From Candidatus Liminaster caballi (lineage in GTDB: Bacteria; Bacteroidota; Bacteroidia; Bacteroidales; UBA3663), in assembly GCA_018065085.1 (NCBI GenBank), contig JAGHUA010000038.1, positions 1 through 37,425 of the forward strand: a stretch of 37,425 nt of DNA, given 5' to 3'. How positions within the stretch are numbered: the first letter of the stretch is position 1; each line of letters begins with the position of its first letter. Below, piece after piece: positions 8,243-15,823 of the stretch. A model generated the notes under the pieces. That model saw only the letters and a list, made by a program, of their open reading frames with translations, was not told the origin of the DNA and did no database searches. The translations under genes and the position numbers were made by a program.

Positions 8243-9352
8243 ATGAATTTAATGATTTTAGACGAAAACTTCGAGCTCCTGGGAGCTGTCGGCGTCTTCA
8301 ATACACTCATCTGGACCCGCCGCTATTATGCGGCCGGAGTCTTCGAGCTGCATGCGCCGGCTGAGTTCTTCCCTCTGATGAACGAGGGGCGCTACTTATA
8401 CAGAAGCGACCGCGAGGAGCTCGGGCTGATCCGTGAGGTGAACTTCAACAGAGACGAGAAGGGAGCCAGGACAGCATATTGCAAGGGGTACTTCTGCGAG
8501 GAACTCCTCAACAACAGAGTCATCGACCTGCAGACAGCGCTCTCCGGTACGCCTGAGAGCATCGGCAGGGCTCTGGTGAACAAGTACCTGATCAACCCGA
8601 CAGACGCAGGCAGAAAGATCCCACAGATCCGCCTGGGAGCTGTCAGCGGTGTGGGCAGCAGCGTCACGGTCAAGATGACCGGCGACAACGTGGGCGACAA
8701 GCTCTTCGAGATCGAGCAGACGCAGGAGCTCAGCCACCGCCTCAGATATGACTATTTAACCAACGCCCTCACCTTTGAAGTGTGGAAGGGCAAGGACAGA
8801 ACTGACGCCCAGAGCGTCAACAGCTGGGCGATCTTCTCCGACAGCTTCTACAATGTCAAGAACGCGCAGTACGACCGAGACGAGTCAAGCTGCAAGAACT
8901 ACGCCTACGTGGCAGGAGAGGGAGAAGGAACAGCCCGCGCCATCGTCATCGTGGACATCCGGACAAGCTCACAGGAAGAGCGCCGGGAGCTCTACGTTGA
9001 CGCCAGAGACCTGCAGTCGACCTACTACGACGACGCAGGCACCGAGAGACAGTACACAGCCGCCCAGTACAGAGAGCTGCTTCGTCAGCGCGGCCTGGAA
9101 AAGCTGGCCGAGTACGAGAAGGTGGAAACGGTCAACAGCGACGTGGATCCAGCTGCCAACCTCATCTACGGCACGGACTTCGACCTGGGAGACCTTTGCA
9201 CATACCGCTACACGGATGTCAACATCGAGTGCACGAAGAGGATCACCGAGATCCAGGAAGTGTACGAAGGCAGCAAGCAGACGCTCAGCGTGACCTTCGG
9301 AACTGATGGCCTGACATCTATCACAAAACTCATCAAAAGGGAGGCATCTTAA
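8243..9352 (+). CDS. Tail tip protein, siphovirus ReqiPepy6 Gp37-like
   Basis: A 369-residue protein following Dit by 3 nt, with GGGGGTG upstream. The opening (MNLMILDENFELLG, then WTRRYYAAGVFELHAPA) and the late motif around LIYGTDFDLGDLCTYRY are hallmarks of the Gp37-like family, the clostridial equivalent of the tail-associated hub/Tal N-terminal domain. It has no visible C-terminal peptidase domain, so the enzymatic part of a classic Tal seems to be absent or located elsewhere. Confidence 0.8.
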   Translation: MNLMILDENFELLGAVGVFNTLIWTRRYYAAGVFELHAPAEFFPLMNEGRYLYRSDREELGLIREVNFNRDEKGARTAYCKGYFCEELLNNRVIDLQTALSGTPESIGRALVNKYLINPTDAGRKIPQIRLGAVSGVGSSVTVKMTGDNVGDKLFEIEQTQELSHRLRYDYLTNALTFEVWKGKDRTDAQSVNSWAIFSDSFYNVKNAQYDRDESSCKNYAYVAGEGEGTARAIVIVDIRTSSQEERRELYVDARDLQSTYYDDAGTERQYTAAQYRELLRQRGLEKLAEYEKVETVNSDVDPAANLIYGTDFDLGDLCTYRYTDVNIECTKRITEIQEVYEGSKQTLSVTFGTDGLTSITKLIKREAS

Positions 9353-9354
9353 TC

Positions 9355-10341
9355 ATGGCTATAAGATACGGATATTTTGACTCCGAGATCGTAGGCGTGG
9401 ACGAGGAAGGCATGCCGATCTTTGACCGAGCTGAGACCTCTGAGCTCTTCGCTCTGTTCTTCTCCAAGCTCGTCACCAACGGAGTGCTGGCCAAGCCGGC
9501 GAACTGCTTCCAGGTGACTGCAGGAGACACAGGCCTGAGCATCAAGGTGGCGCCTGGCTTCGGTATGGTCAACGGGCACTTCGCCTATGACAACGCCGAA
9601 GAGATCCTACAGCTGGAGCCTGCACCTACAAGCTACAGCAGGATCGACCGCGTCGTGCTCCGATGCAATTATCTGGAGCGACTCTGCGAGATCATCGTCA
9701 AGACAGGCACACCTGCATCCACTCCGGCACCTCCGGAGCTTTTACAGCCTGCATCTGGTGACTACTATGAGCTGGGCCTTGCACTGATCACGATCAGCGC
9801 CAACCAGTCCGTGCTCACTCAGAGCCAGATCACAGACACAAGAGCCAACAGTTCCATCTGTGGCTACATCACCCAGCTGATCGACAGCATCGACACCTCG
9901 GTCTTCTTCGCTCAGTTTGAGCAGTTCTACAAGGAGTTCGTGGACAAGTCCAACGCAACATACGACGAGTTCCAGGATATGGCCAGCACAGCCTACGCAG
10001 GCTTCACGGCTGCCATTGACGACTACATCGAAGCCCTGGAAGCAAAAGGCGACAGCGACCTGGCTGACATCACGGCCAGCTTCAAAGAGTTCCAGCGAGT
10101 ACAGCAGAACGCCTTCAATGAGTGGTTTGCTGACATCAAGGGACAGCTCGACACCGACATCGCCGGACACCTGCAGAACGAGATCACAGAGCACGAGGAC
10201 AGACTGACACAGCTGGAGAGGATGCTCATCCAGAACGAGATCACGGCACCGATCCGCGCCGACGACGACAGTGCGACGACACTGCTCGCTGATGACGACG
10301 GCAACGTCCTGGTCGCAGACTGGAAGTATAAATACGCATAA
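9355..10341 (+). CDS. Tail fibre / baseplate upper protein
   Basis: A 328-residue protein starting 2 nt after the previous stop, with GGGAGG at 9340-9345. The N-terminal ~170 residues contain a beta domain (GFGMVNGHFAYDN, then IDRVVLRCNYLERLCEI) typical of phage baseplate or fibre proteins that attach to the tip. The rest is a long helical stretch (about residues 175-300) rich in Phe, Asp and Glu, which suggests a trimeric coiled stalk. It probably carries the diversified protein encoded next. Confidence 0.65.
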   Translation: MAIRYGYFDSEIVGVDEEGMPIFDRAETSELFALFFSKLVTNGVLAKPANCFQVTAGDTGLSIKVAPGFGMVNGHFAYDNAEEILQLEPAPTSYSRIDRVVLRCNYLERLCEIIVKTGTPASTPAPPELLQPASGDYYELGLALITISANQSVLTQSQITDTRANSSICGYITQLIDSIDTSVFFAQFEQFYKEFVDKSNATYDEFQDMASTAYAGFTAAIDDYIEALEAKGDSDLADITASFKEFQRVQQNAFNEWFADIKGQLDTDIAGHLQNEITEHEDRLTQLERMLIQNEITAPIRADDDSATTLLADDDGNVLVADWKYKYA

Positions 10342-10355
10342 CAAGGAGGATAATC

Positions 10356-11336
10356 ATGGGATCTATTAGTGTAGAAACCAAAAGGATCGACGAGCTCGCA
10401 AACGCCGAGGCAGTCGGATCCGAAAACGACTTGCTCCTGATCCGTCAGGCAGACGGTACAGGCACAAAAAACATCACAGTCGAAGCCTTCCGCAAGGCAA
10501 TGACTGGAGACCTCTCAGGTCTCGACACCGAGGAGAAGGCCAGCGTCGTGGCTGCCATCAATGAGATCCTCGGCATCGACAAAGAAAACGCCAAAGAGAT
10601 CGAGGACTTGAAGAACCTCTGCAATGTTCTCAACTACGACAATGCAGGACTTCACAACGCTCTCTACAGAGGCAAGTATCTCGGCGACAGCTTCACAGCT
10701 GAACAGTCTGCAGCTATCCGCTCCGGCAAGTTCACAGACCTCTGGGTAGGTGACTACTGGACCATCGGCGGCGTGAACTACCGCATCGCAGACTTCGACT
10801 ACTTCCTCAGATCCGGAGATACAGAGTGCACACAGCACCACGCTGTGATCGTTCCGGACACTGCACTCTATAACGCACAGATGAACGCCAGCAACGTGAC
10901 AACAGGCGGCTACACTGGCAGCGCTATGTACACAGCCAACCTCGCACAGGCCAAGAACACCATCAAGGCAGCCTTCGGCGCGTCTCATATTCTCGGCCAT
11001 AGAGAGTACTTGTGCAACGCTGTGGCAAACGGCAGACCATCAGGCGGCGCGTGGTTCGACTCTGACATTGAGCTCATGAGTGAGTCGATGGCATACGGCG
11101 GCAACTTCTTCGAGCCTACTTCAGACGGTTCGACAGTTCCTGCGAAGTACTCCGTCGCATGCAAGCAGCTCAACCTCTTCAGACACCGCCCTGACTTGAT
11201 CAGCAACCGTACAACCTACTGGTTGAGGAACGTCGTGAACACGTCGAGCTTCGCCTTTGTCGACTTCAACGGTAATGCGAGCTGCTACGGCGCTTCGGGC
11301 TCCTATGGCGTCCGCCCGGCTTTCCCGATCTATTGA
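10356..11336 (+). CDS. Tail fibre tip with DGR-diversified C-type-lectin-like end (VR1 target)
   Basis: A 326-residue protein with a strong binding site (AAGGAGGATA, 10343-10352). The first ~60 residues (KRIDELANAEAVGSENDLLL) resemble a fibre attachment domain. The C-terminal ~190 residues resemble the C-type-lectin-like domain of DGR target proteins (DUF6273-like): WVGDYWTIGGVNYRIADFD near the start, then YWLRNV, and the end GVRPAFPIY. The last 28 codons before the closing IY are the variable repeat VR1. Its place after the tail tip genes suggests it is the receptor-binding protein, so VR1 variation would change host range. Diversification is shown by TR alignment; receptor binding is inferred. 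Confidence 0.88.
   Translation: MGSISVETKRIDELANAEAVGSENDLLLIRQADGTGTKNITVEAFRKAMTGDLSGLDTEEKASVVAAINEILGIDKENAKEIEDLKNLCNVLNYDNAGLHNALYRGKYLGDSFTAEQSAAIRSGKFTDLWVGDYWTIGGVNYRIADFDYFLRSGDTECTQHHAVIVPDTALYNAQMNASNVTTGGYTGSAMYTANLAQAKNTIKAAFGASHILGHREYLCNAVANGRPSGGAWFDSDIELMSESMAYGGNFFEPTSDGSTVPAKYSVACKQLNLFRHRPDLISNRTTYWLRNVVNTSSFAFVDFNGNASCYGASGSYGVRPAFPIY
11242..11325 (+). repeat. DGR variable repeat VR1
   Basis: This 84-bp segment aligns without gaps to TR 11961-12044. There are 15 mismatches (TR positions 11967, 11975, 11976, 11981, 11984, 11985, 12000, 12003, 12005, 12008, 12017, 12018, 12023, 12039, 12044) and each is an A in TR. It encodes the end of the fibre protein in the same phase as TR, changing TR Asn codons to Ser, Phe, Asp, Tyr or Gly. 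Confidence 0.96.
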
Positions 11337-11349
11337 TCATAATTTAATC

Positions 11350-11369
11350 CCGGGGCCACCGTGCCCCGG
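11350..11369 (+). promoter_or_regulatory. GC hairpin after VR1, candidate DGR homing structure
   Basis: CCGGGGC (11350-11356) pairs perfectly with GCCCCGG (11363-11369) around a 6-nt loop, 13 nt after the stop codon. No T tract follows, so it is not a standard terminator. In the Bordetella phage DGR a short GC-rich hairpin/cruciform just past the variable repeat enhances target recognition. A matching hairpin follows VR2 at 25353. Confidence 0.75.
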
Positions 11370-11400
11370 TAATAACTAATCAAGGAGATACGGGAGCATT

Positions 11401-11928
11401 ATGTCAGATATAAAAGTCAGTGAACGCGCTGAGAGCAAGCTGAGGGCGCAGCATCACGCCTACTACATCAGGCGACTGATCACCGCGGAGCTCCTGGCCA
11501 GTTTTGGCCACAGCGAGAAAAAGCTGGAGGCTCACATCAAGAAGGTGACGGAGAAGATCAGCGACCCAGAGCAGAGAAGGGTGGAAGCTGCAGCGCTCAA
11601 AGAGCTGGAGGAAAATTTTGAGATGTGGTTCATCGAGAAGGAACGGGACAGGGTGCTGGAGTTCACCAGCGGGATCTCGGAACACCTCAGAGCCGCGAAC
11701 ACTATCTGGCCCACCTATATGTCAGAATTTGAAGAACGTCGCCTGGAGATGGATCGGGCGCTCGTGTGCTGCAATAAGCTCCAGGACGAGCTGCAGTACA
11801 TCGCCGAGACGCTTCCAGCTGACAAGAACAGATACATGGCGATAGTACTGGAGGTCGAGAAAGAGTTCGAGATGATCAAAGCACTCCGGCAGTCTGACAA
11901 CCGGTTCTTGAAACATCTGAAGAAATAA
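11401..11928 (+). CDS. Small helical protein in the Avd position of the DGR
   Basis: A 175-residue protein between VR1 and TR, exactly where the accessory variability determinant (Avd) lies in the order VR-avd-TR-RT. CAAGGAGATA precedes it. It looks entirely helical and highly charged (for example AESKLRAQHHAYYIRRLIT near the start and EKEFEMIKALRQ near the end), which fits a helical bundle, but it is longer and more acidic than the typical ~125-residue basic Avd, and I cannot match it to a named family. Avd proteins bind the reverse transcriptase and the TR RNA. The alternative is an unrelated DGR accessory protein or a tail gene product. Confidence 0.5.
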   Translation: MSDIKVSERAESKLRAQHHAYYIRRLITAELLASFGHSEKKLEAHIKKVTEKISDPEQRRVEAAALKELEENFEMWFIEKERDRVLEFTSGISEHLRAANTIWPTYMSEFEERRLEMDRALVCCNKLQDELQYIAETLPADKNRYMAIVLEVEKEFEMIKALRQSDNRFLKHLKK

Positions 11929-12177
11929 GCATGGGGCGGCCCTTGTTTATGGTGACGTCGCGTCGAACTTCGCCAATGTCAACAACAACGGTAATGCGAA
12001 CTACAACAGCGCTTCGAACTCCAATGGCGTCCGCCCGGATTTCACAACCGCACACAGCTGGACAGGTTTCCACCGTGCGGCAATGGGAAAGGAAGGGCCG
12101 TCCGTTCTGCTGCATAGCAGATAAATGTCAATCATGACGGAGCCGGTCAAGACCGATGCTCCTGCAGCGTGGTTTTT
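11929..12177 (+). ncRNA. DGR template RNA region (TR plus spacer)
   Basis: This is the non-coding stretch between the Avd-position gene and the reverse transcriptase start. In characterised DGRs the TR and its 3' flank are transcribed as an RNA that is template and primer for mutagenic cDNA synthesis. The 3' flank (12045-12177) contains short complementary pieces (GGTCAAGACC at 12146-12155 and nearby GC-rich blocks) that could fold. RNA ends cannot be set from sequence. Confidence 0.6.
11961..12044 (+). repeat. DGR template repeat TR
   Basis: The sequence is A-rich in AAC/AAT context (24 adenines in 84 bp). Read in the VR phase it would encode S-N-F-A-N-V-N-N-N-G-N-A-N-Y-N-S and so on to GVRPDF, the Asn-heavy signature of DGR templates. 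It lies in the 249-bp gap between the Avd-position gene and the reverse transcriptase. VR1 and VR2 both match it apart from substitutions at adenines. A 68-codon frame overlapping it is in another phase and is not considered a gene. Confidence 0.96.
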
Positions 12178-13443
12178 ATGAATGATTTTTACGACGCCAA
12201 CATCTTATACGATGCAGGCACCAAAGCGATGAACGGCAGCAAGTTCAAGAAGAGCACGCAGCTCTTCGAGATGAACCACCTGCTCAACACAGCCAAGATC
12301 CGGCGGGAGCTCATGGAGCACACCTATCGACCCGATCCTGGCCAGAAGTTCATCATAAAAGAGCGGGGCAAGACCCGCTACATCACAAGCAACACAATGA
12401 AGGACAAGACAGTGAACCACGTCCTCTGTGACAATGTTCTCACTCCATCCATCGAGCCCTACTTGATCTATGACAACGGGGCCTCACAAAAGGGCAAGGG
12501 CGTCAGCTTCCACAGGAAGCGCTTCGAGGCGCACCTGCATCAATACTACATGCAGAACCACACCAATGAGGGCTACATCCTCCTGGTGGACTTCTCTGGA
12601 TATTATGCAAACATACCGCACGACAAGTGCCGGGAGATCCTAACCTCATTTATGGATCGCGCTGAGCTGGATCCGGAGACAGTAGAGACGGCGAAGGAGA
12701 TCCTCGACAAGGTCTTCCAGAGCTTCGAGCTGGACGTCTCGCGCTTCTCTGATGAGGAAGTCGAGGCGATGATGCGCACCAAGATCGACCCGCTGATGAA
12801 CGTCGGCGCGGATCCGAAGCAGCTCACCGGCAAGAAGTTCCTGAGGAAGGGCGTCGACATCGGCAGCCAACCGTCCCAGAACATCGGCATCGCGTACCCG
12901 TACACGGTGGACAACTACGCGAAGATCGTGAGAGGCGTCCACGGCTACGGCCGCTACACCGACGACTTCTACGCTATCCACCAGAGCAAAGAGTTCCTGC
13001 ATGACCTACTGAGAGGGCTGACAGAGTCGGCCGAGGCTCTCGGGCTGATCATCAACCCGAAGAAGACCCGGATCTGCAAGCTGAGCCGCCCGTTCTCGCA
13101 TCTGCAGAGGAGCTACCAGCTGACCAGCACCGGAGCGGTGAAGATCAAGATCAGCTCCAAGGCAGTCACCAGAGAGCGGCGGAAGCTGAAAGCATACAAG
13201 AGACTGCTGGACGCTGGCCGGATGGAATACGAGGACATCGAGAACAGCTTCAAAGGCTGGCTCGGTGGTAACTGGAAGGTAATGACACACCAGCAAATTT
13301 ACAACTTGAACGCTCTATATGTGGAGCTGTTCGGAAGGAGTATCTCATGGAAGAAAAAACATTCAAAATTGTGCTGGCTGATGGCACATCCCTCGAAGGG
13401 CTGGGCCTCAACGGCAACAACTTCATCAGCTCCAAGAAGCTGA
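12178..13443 (+). CDS. DGR reverse transcriptase
   Basis: A 421-residue reverse transcriptase that makes error-prone cDNA from the TR RNA. Visible motifs include the palm motif LLVDFSGYYANIPH, the DGR-specific IGSQPSQNIGIAYPY (SQ where group II and retroviral enzymes have QG), and the catalytic YTDDFYAIH, followed by a thumb region rich in Lys and Arg. The ATG at 12178 is the first ATG; a GTG at 12169 is also in frame and neither has a strong binding site. The last ~32 codons overlap the next gene in another frame and look unlike protein (ending TATTSSAPRS), so the functional enzyme probably ends near YVELFGRS. Confidence 0.95.
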   Translation: MNDFYDANILYDAGTKAMNGSKFKKSTQLFEMNHLLNTAKIRRELMEHTYRPDPGQKFIIKERGKTRYITSNTMKDKTVNHVLCDNVLTPSIEPYLIYDNGASQKGKGVSFHRKRFEAHLHQYYMQNHTNEGYILLVDFSGYYANIPHDKCREILTSFMDRAELDPETVETAKEILDKVFQSFELDVSRFSDEEVEAMMRTKIDPLMNVGADPKQLTGKKFLRKGVDIGSQPSQNIGIAYPYTVDNYAKIVRGVHGYGRYTDDFYAIHQSKEFLHDLLRGLTESAEALGLIINPKKTRICKLSRPFSHLQRSYQLTSTGAVKIKISSKAVTRERRKLKAYKRLLDAGRMEYEDIENSFKGWLGGNWKVMTHQQIYNLNALYVELFGRSISWKKKHSKLCWLMAHPSKGWASTATTSSAPRS

Positions 13444-13664
13444 CAGAGGACACGTTCGAGGGCAACCTCTCCCACGTAGTCATCGAAGACTCTGAGGGCA
13501 ACACTGAAGAGCACGACAACATGGCACTCGTACAGATCGCCAAGTATGGCAAGGAGTACTGGTTCGTGCTTCGTGAGTTATCAGCCCAGGAGATCAGAGA
13601 CGCAAAGATCCAGGCAAACATCGAGTACATCGCCATGATGTCAGACATCGACCTGGACGAGTAA
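13347..13664 (+). CDS. Small acidic phage protein, unknown function
   Basis: A 105-residue protein with a clear AAGGAG (13335-13340) and ATG, starting inside the last 97 nt of the reverse transcriptase frame. It begins with a beta pattern (TFKIVLADGTSLEGL, VVIEDSEGN) and ends with an acidic helix. Proteins of this type commonly precede XkdX and holin genes in Firmicutes phages, probably as a minor tail or lysis-associated component. No function is assigned. Confidence 0.75.
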   Translation: MEEKTFKIVLADGTSLEGLGLNGNNFISSKKLTEDTFEGNLSHVVIEDSEGNTEEHDNMALVQIAKYGKEYWFVLRELSAQEIRDAKIQANIEYIAMMSDIDLDE

Positions 13665-13679
13665 AGGAGGGAGAAGAGC

Positions 13680-13832
13680 ATGGAACACAGCAAGAAATAT
13701 GCAACAGTGAAGAAGTACTACGACTCAAAGCTCTGGAGCATCAAGCGCGTGCGCGATGCAGTAGTGAAGGAGTGGATCACTCCGGAAGAATTTGAGGAGA
13801 TCACTGGCCAGCCTTATGAAGAGGAGGCATAG
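13680..13832 (+). CDS. XkdX family small protein
   Basis: A 50-residue product with AAAGGAGGGAG directly upstream. The pattern KKYYDSKLWSIKRVRDAV then WITPEEFEEITG is the XkdX signature (a W-x(3)-(R/K)V-x(2)-AV segment and a WIT.EEF/YKEITG segment). XkdX proteins sit between tail fibre and holin genes in PBSX-like phages; their role is unknown. Confidence 0.88.
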   Translation: MEHSKKYATVKKYYDSKLWSIKRVRDAVVKEWITPEEFEEITGQPYEEEA

Positions 13833-13833
13833 T

Positions 13834-14265
13834 ATGAAAAATGGAATTTGCACACTCATCGGAACAGTGGGCGGCGCGATCGCTGCCCTGTTCGGTGGCT
13901 GGGACACAGCCTTGATCACGCTGATCATCTTCATGGGTGTGGACTACATCACCGGCCTGATCGTGGCCGGAGTCTTCCACAACTCAAAGAAGACCGAAAA
14001 CGGTGCGCTCGAAAGCAGGGCCGGATGGAAGGGCCTCTGCAGAAAAGGCACCACGCTCCTGGTGGTACTTGTAGCCTGCAGGCTTGATCTTGTTATGGGG
14101 TCGAGCTTCGTCAGAGACGCCACCATCATCGCCTTCATTGCTAACGAGACGATCTCGATCATCGAGAACGCGGGACTCATGGGCGCCCCTATCCCTTCGG
14201 TTATTATGAAAGCAGTTGACATACTGAAGCAGAAGGGCGAAGAGTCCGGAGGACCTAAGCAGTGA
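13834..14265 (+). CDS. Holin (TIGR01593 / phage_holin_4 type)
   Basis: A 143-residue membrane protein beginning one base after the XkdX stop, with GAGGAGG at 13821-13827. The hydrophobic segments are about residues 5-22 (IGTVGGAIAALFGG), 25-47 (ALITLIIFMGVDYITGLIV), 73-85 and 95-110, and the DYITGL motif is typical of the toxin-secretion/lysis holin family. It makes membrane lesions that release the endolysin. Its stop overlaps the endolysin GTG. Confidence 0.9.
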   Translation: MKNGICTLIGTVGGAIAALFGGWDTALITLIIFMGVDYITGLIVAGVFHNSKKTENGALESRAGWKGLCRKGTTLLVVLVACRLDLVMGSSFVRDATIIAFIANETISIIENAGLMGAPIPSVIMKAVDILKQKGEESGGPKQ

Positions 14266-15665
14266 TAGCAACCGGATCAACTACAGAGAGAGCGATCTGG
14301 AACTTCTTGACAGTTAAAGGCCTAAGCCCCGCCGGTGTGGCGGGGCTCATGGGCAACCTCTACGCGGAGAGCGGACTGAAGCCACAGAACCTGCAGAACA
14401 GCTTCGAGAAGAAGCTGGGCTACACAGACGACAGCTACACAGCAGCGGTCGACTCTGGCCAGTACACCAACTTCGTCCACGACAGCGCCGGCTACGGCCT
14501 CGCACAGTGGACCTTCTGGAGCCGCAAAGAGGCCCTGCTCAACTATGCCAAAAAGACAGGCGCGTCCATCGGCGACCTTGTGATGCAGCTCGACTTCCTC
14601 ATCCAGGAGCTGAAGGGCTACACCGCAGTCTGGGAAGTGCTGAGGACAGCCAGAACAGTCCAGGAAGCGTCCAACATCGTGCTCACAAAGTACGAACGAC
14701 CTGCCGACATGAGCAGCGCTGTGAAGGCGAGGCGCGCAGCTTACGGCCAGGACTTCTACGATTTTTACACAGACAAGGAGGTCACCATCATGAGCAATAG
14801 CTCCCTTGTTACTTATCAGAACATCACAAAGCACAAAAACAGCCCAAGGAACCACGCGATCGACACGATCACGATCCACTGCATAGTTGGCCAGTGGACA
14901 GCAAAGCAGGGCTGCGACTTTTTTGCGACTACAGACCGCGACTGCTCTGCCAACTACGTCGTGGGCCTGGACGGATCCATCGGTCTGTCCGTAGATGAGG
15001 CGGATCGATCCTGGTGCAGTTCTAACAGCGCCAACGACAACAGAGCCGTCACCATCGAAGTCGCAAGCGATACAACTCACCCTTATGCGGTGACAGAGGC
15101 GGCGTTCGCTGCGCTTCTCGATCTCGTGACAGACATCTGCCAGCGCAACGGCATCAAGAAGCTCATCTGGTCCGATAAAAAAGAGGACAGAGTGAACCAC
15201 CTCAACGGCTGCAACATGACAGTCCACAGAGACTACGCAGCCAAGTCCTGCCCGGGCGACTATCTCTACGAGCGCCACGGTGCCATCGCTGCAGAGGTCA
15301 ACAGAAGACTGGGAGCGGCTGCACCTGCTCCTGCGCCGGTAGAATATCCTGCCACACCGTTCACTGTGAGAGTGCTCATCGACGACCTGAACATCAGAAC
15401 AGGCGCCGGCATGGCCAACGCTGTGAAGGGACAGACAGGCAAGGGCACCTTCACCATCGTGGAAGTGCAGAACGGCTGGGGCAAGCTGAAGAGCGGCGCC
15501 GGCTGGATCTATCTGGAGAACCAGAGCTACTGCACGATCGTGGGAGACGCTCAGCCAGATCCTGCCGATGTATTAGCGAAGGAACTCGCGGAAAGAGTGA
15601 AAGGCTCCGGCCTGGATCCTGCAGATGTACTTGCCAGGGTCAAGAAGATCCTGGGCGTGTCATGA
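14262..15665 (+). CDS. Modular endolysin: lysozyme-like, amidase, SH3
   Basis: A 467-residue protein starting at a GTG overlapping the holin stop (GTGA), after CGGAGGACC. Residues ~5-165 match the phage tail lysozyme-like domain, with the likely catalytic Glu in GNLYAESGLKPQN and a YGLAQWTFW motif. Residues ~195-340 are an amidase_2 domain (ligands in TITIHC, TIEVASD and VHRDYAAKSCPGDY), predicted to cut the MurNAc-L-Ala bond. Residues ~365-412 are a bacterial SH3 domain (VRVLIDDLNIRTGAG, KGTFTIVE, GWGKLKSGAGWIYL), probably the wall-binding part. The last ~35 residues repeat LDPADVLA. A strong internal start at 14790 could make a shorter form. Confidence 0.93.
   Translation: MIATGSTTERAIWNFLTVKGLSPAGVAGLMGNLYAESGLKPQNLQNSFEKKLGYTDDSYTAAVDSGQYTNFVHDSAGYGLAQWTFWSRKEALLNYAKKTGASIGDLVMQLDFLIQELKGYTAVWEVLRTARTVQEASNIVLTKYERPADMSSAVKARRAAYGQDFYDFYTDKEVTIMSNSSLVTYQNITKHKNSPRNHAIDTITIHCIVGQWTAKQGCDFFATTDRDCSANYVVGLDGSIGLSVDEADRSWCSSNSANDNRAVTIEVASDTTHPYAVTEAAFAALLDLVTDICQRNGIKKLIWSDKKEDRVNHLNGCNMTVHRDYAAKSCPGDYLYERHGAIAAEVNRRLGAAAPAPAPVEYPATPFTVRVLIDDLNIRTGAGMANAVKGQTGKGTFTIVEVQNGWGKLKSGAGWIYLENQSYCTIVGDAQPDPADVLAKELAERVKGSGLDPADVLARVKKILGVS
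14775..14792 (+). promoter_or_regulatory. Internal ribosome binding site and start in the endolysin
   Basis: AAGGAGGT (14775-14782) lies 7 nt before an in-frame ATG at 14790, at the junction of the lysozyme-like and amidase domains. It is the best ribosome binding site within the gene and better than that of the main GTG. It would give a 291-residue amidase-SH3 protein. Confidence 0.7.
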
Positions 15666-15781
15666 TCGCCCTGGTGGCCACGGTGGCCGTCATCATCCTG
15701 ATCATCATGCTCGTCGTGGCTCTGGCCATGGTGGGGATCTTCGCGATGTATCAGGCCAGCGTATGGTTCAAAGAAAGATAA
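15662..15781 (+). CDS. 39-residue single-pass membrane protein after the endolysin
   Basis: The ATG overlaps the endolysin stop (CATGA). The product is almost one transmembrane helix (residues 2-30, with VATVAVIILIIMLVV) followed by a short basic tail ending WFKER. Position in the lysis cassette and topology suggest a second holin, antiholin or pinholin-like role. No ribosome binding site is seen beyond coupling, and no family is recognised. Confidence 0.65.
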   Translation: MIALVATVAVIILIIMLVVALAMVGIFAMYQASVWFKER

Positions 15782-15787
15782 AACGAG

Positions 15788-15818
15788 AAAGCTCCAGGCT
15801 ACGGCCTGGAGCTTTTTC
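15788..15818 (+). terminator. Strong intrinsic terminator between convergent late and integrase genes
   Basis: AAAGCTCCAGGC (15788-15799) pairs fully with GCCTGGAGCTTT (15804-15815) around a TACG loop, with five Ts at 15813-15817. A short A run precedes the stem, so it could also stop leftward transcription from the integrase. Confidence 0.92.
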
Positions 15819-15823
15819 TTGCG

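Noticed and set aside
11350..11369. Hairpins after VR1 and VR2 as intrinsic terminators
   Set aside because: Neither stem is followed by a T run, unlike the terminators at 15788 and 31649, and both lie at DGR targets.
11931..12137. A 68-codon plus-strand frame over the template repeat
   Set aside because: It is out of phase with both VR genes, has no ribosome binding site, and its Thr/Arg-rich product is explained by the repeated AAC in TR. The region is better read as template RNA.
14322..15278. A 318-codon minus-strand frame opposite the endolysin
   Set aside because: It gives no recognisable domain and the sense strand has clear catalytic motifs; it is a shadow.
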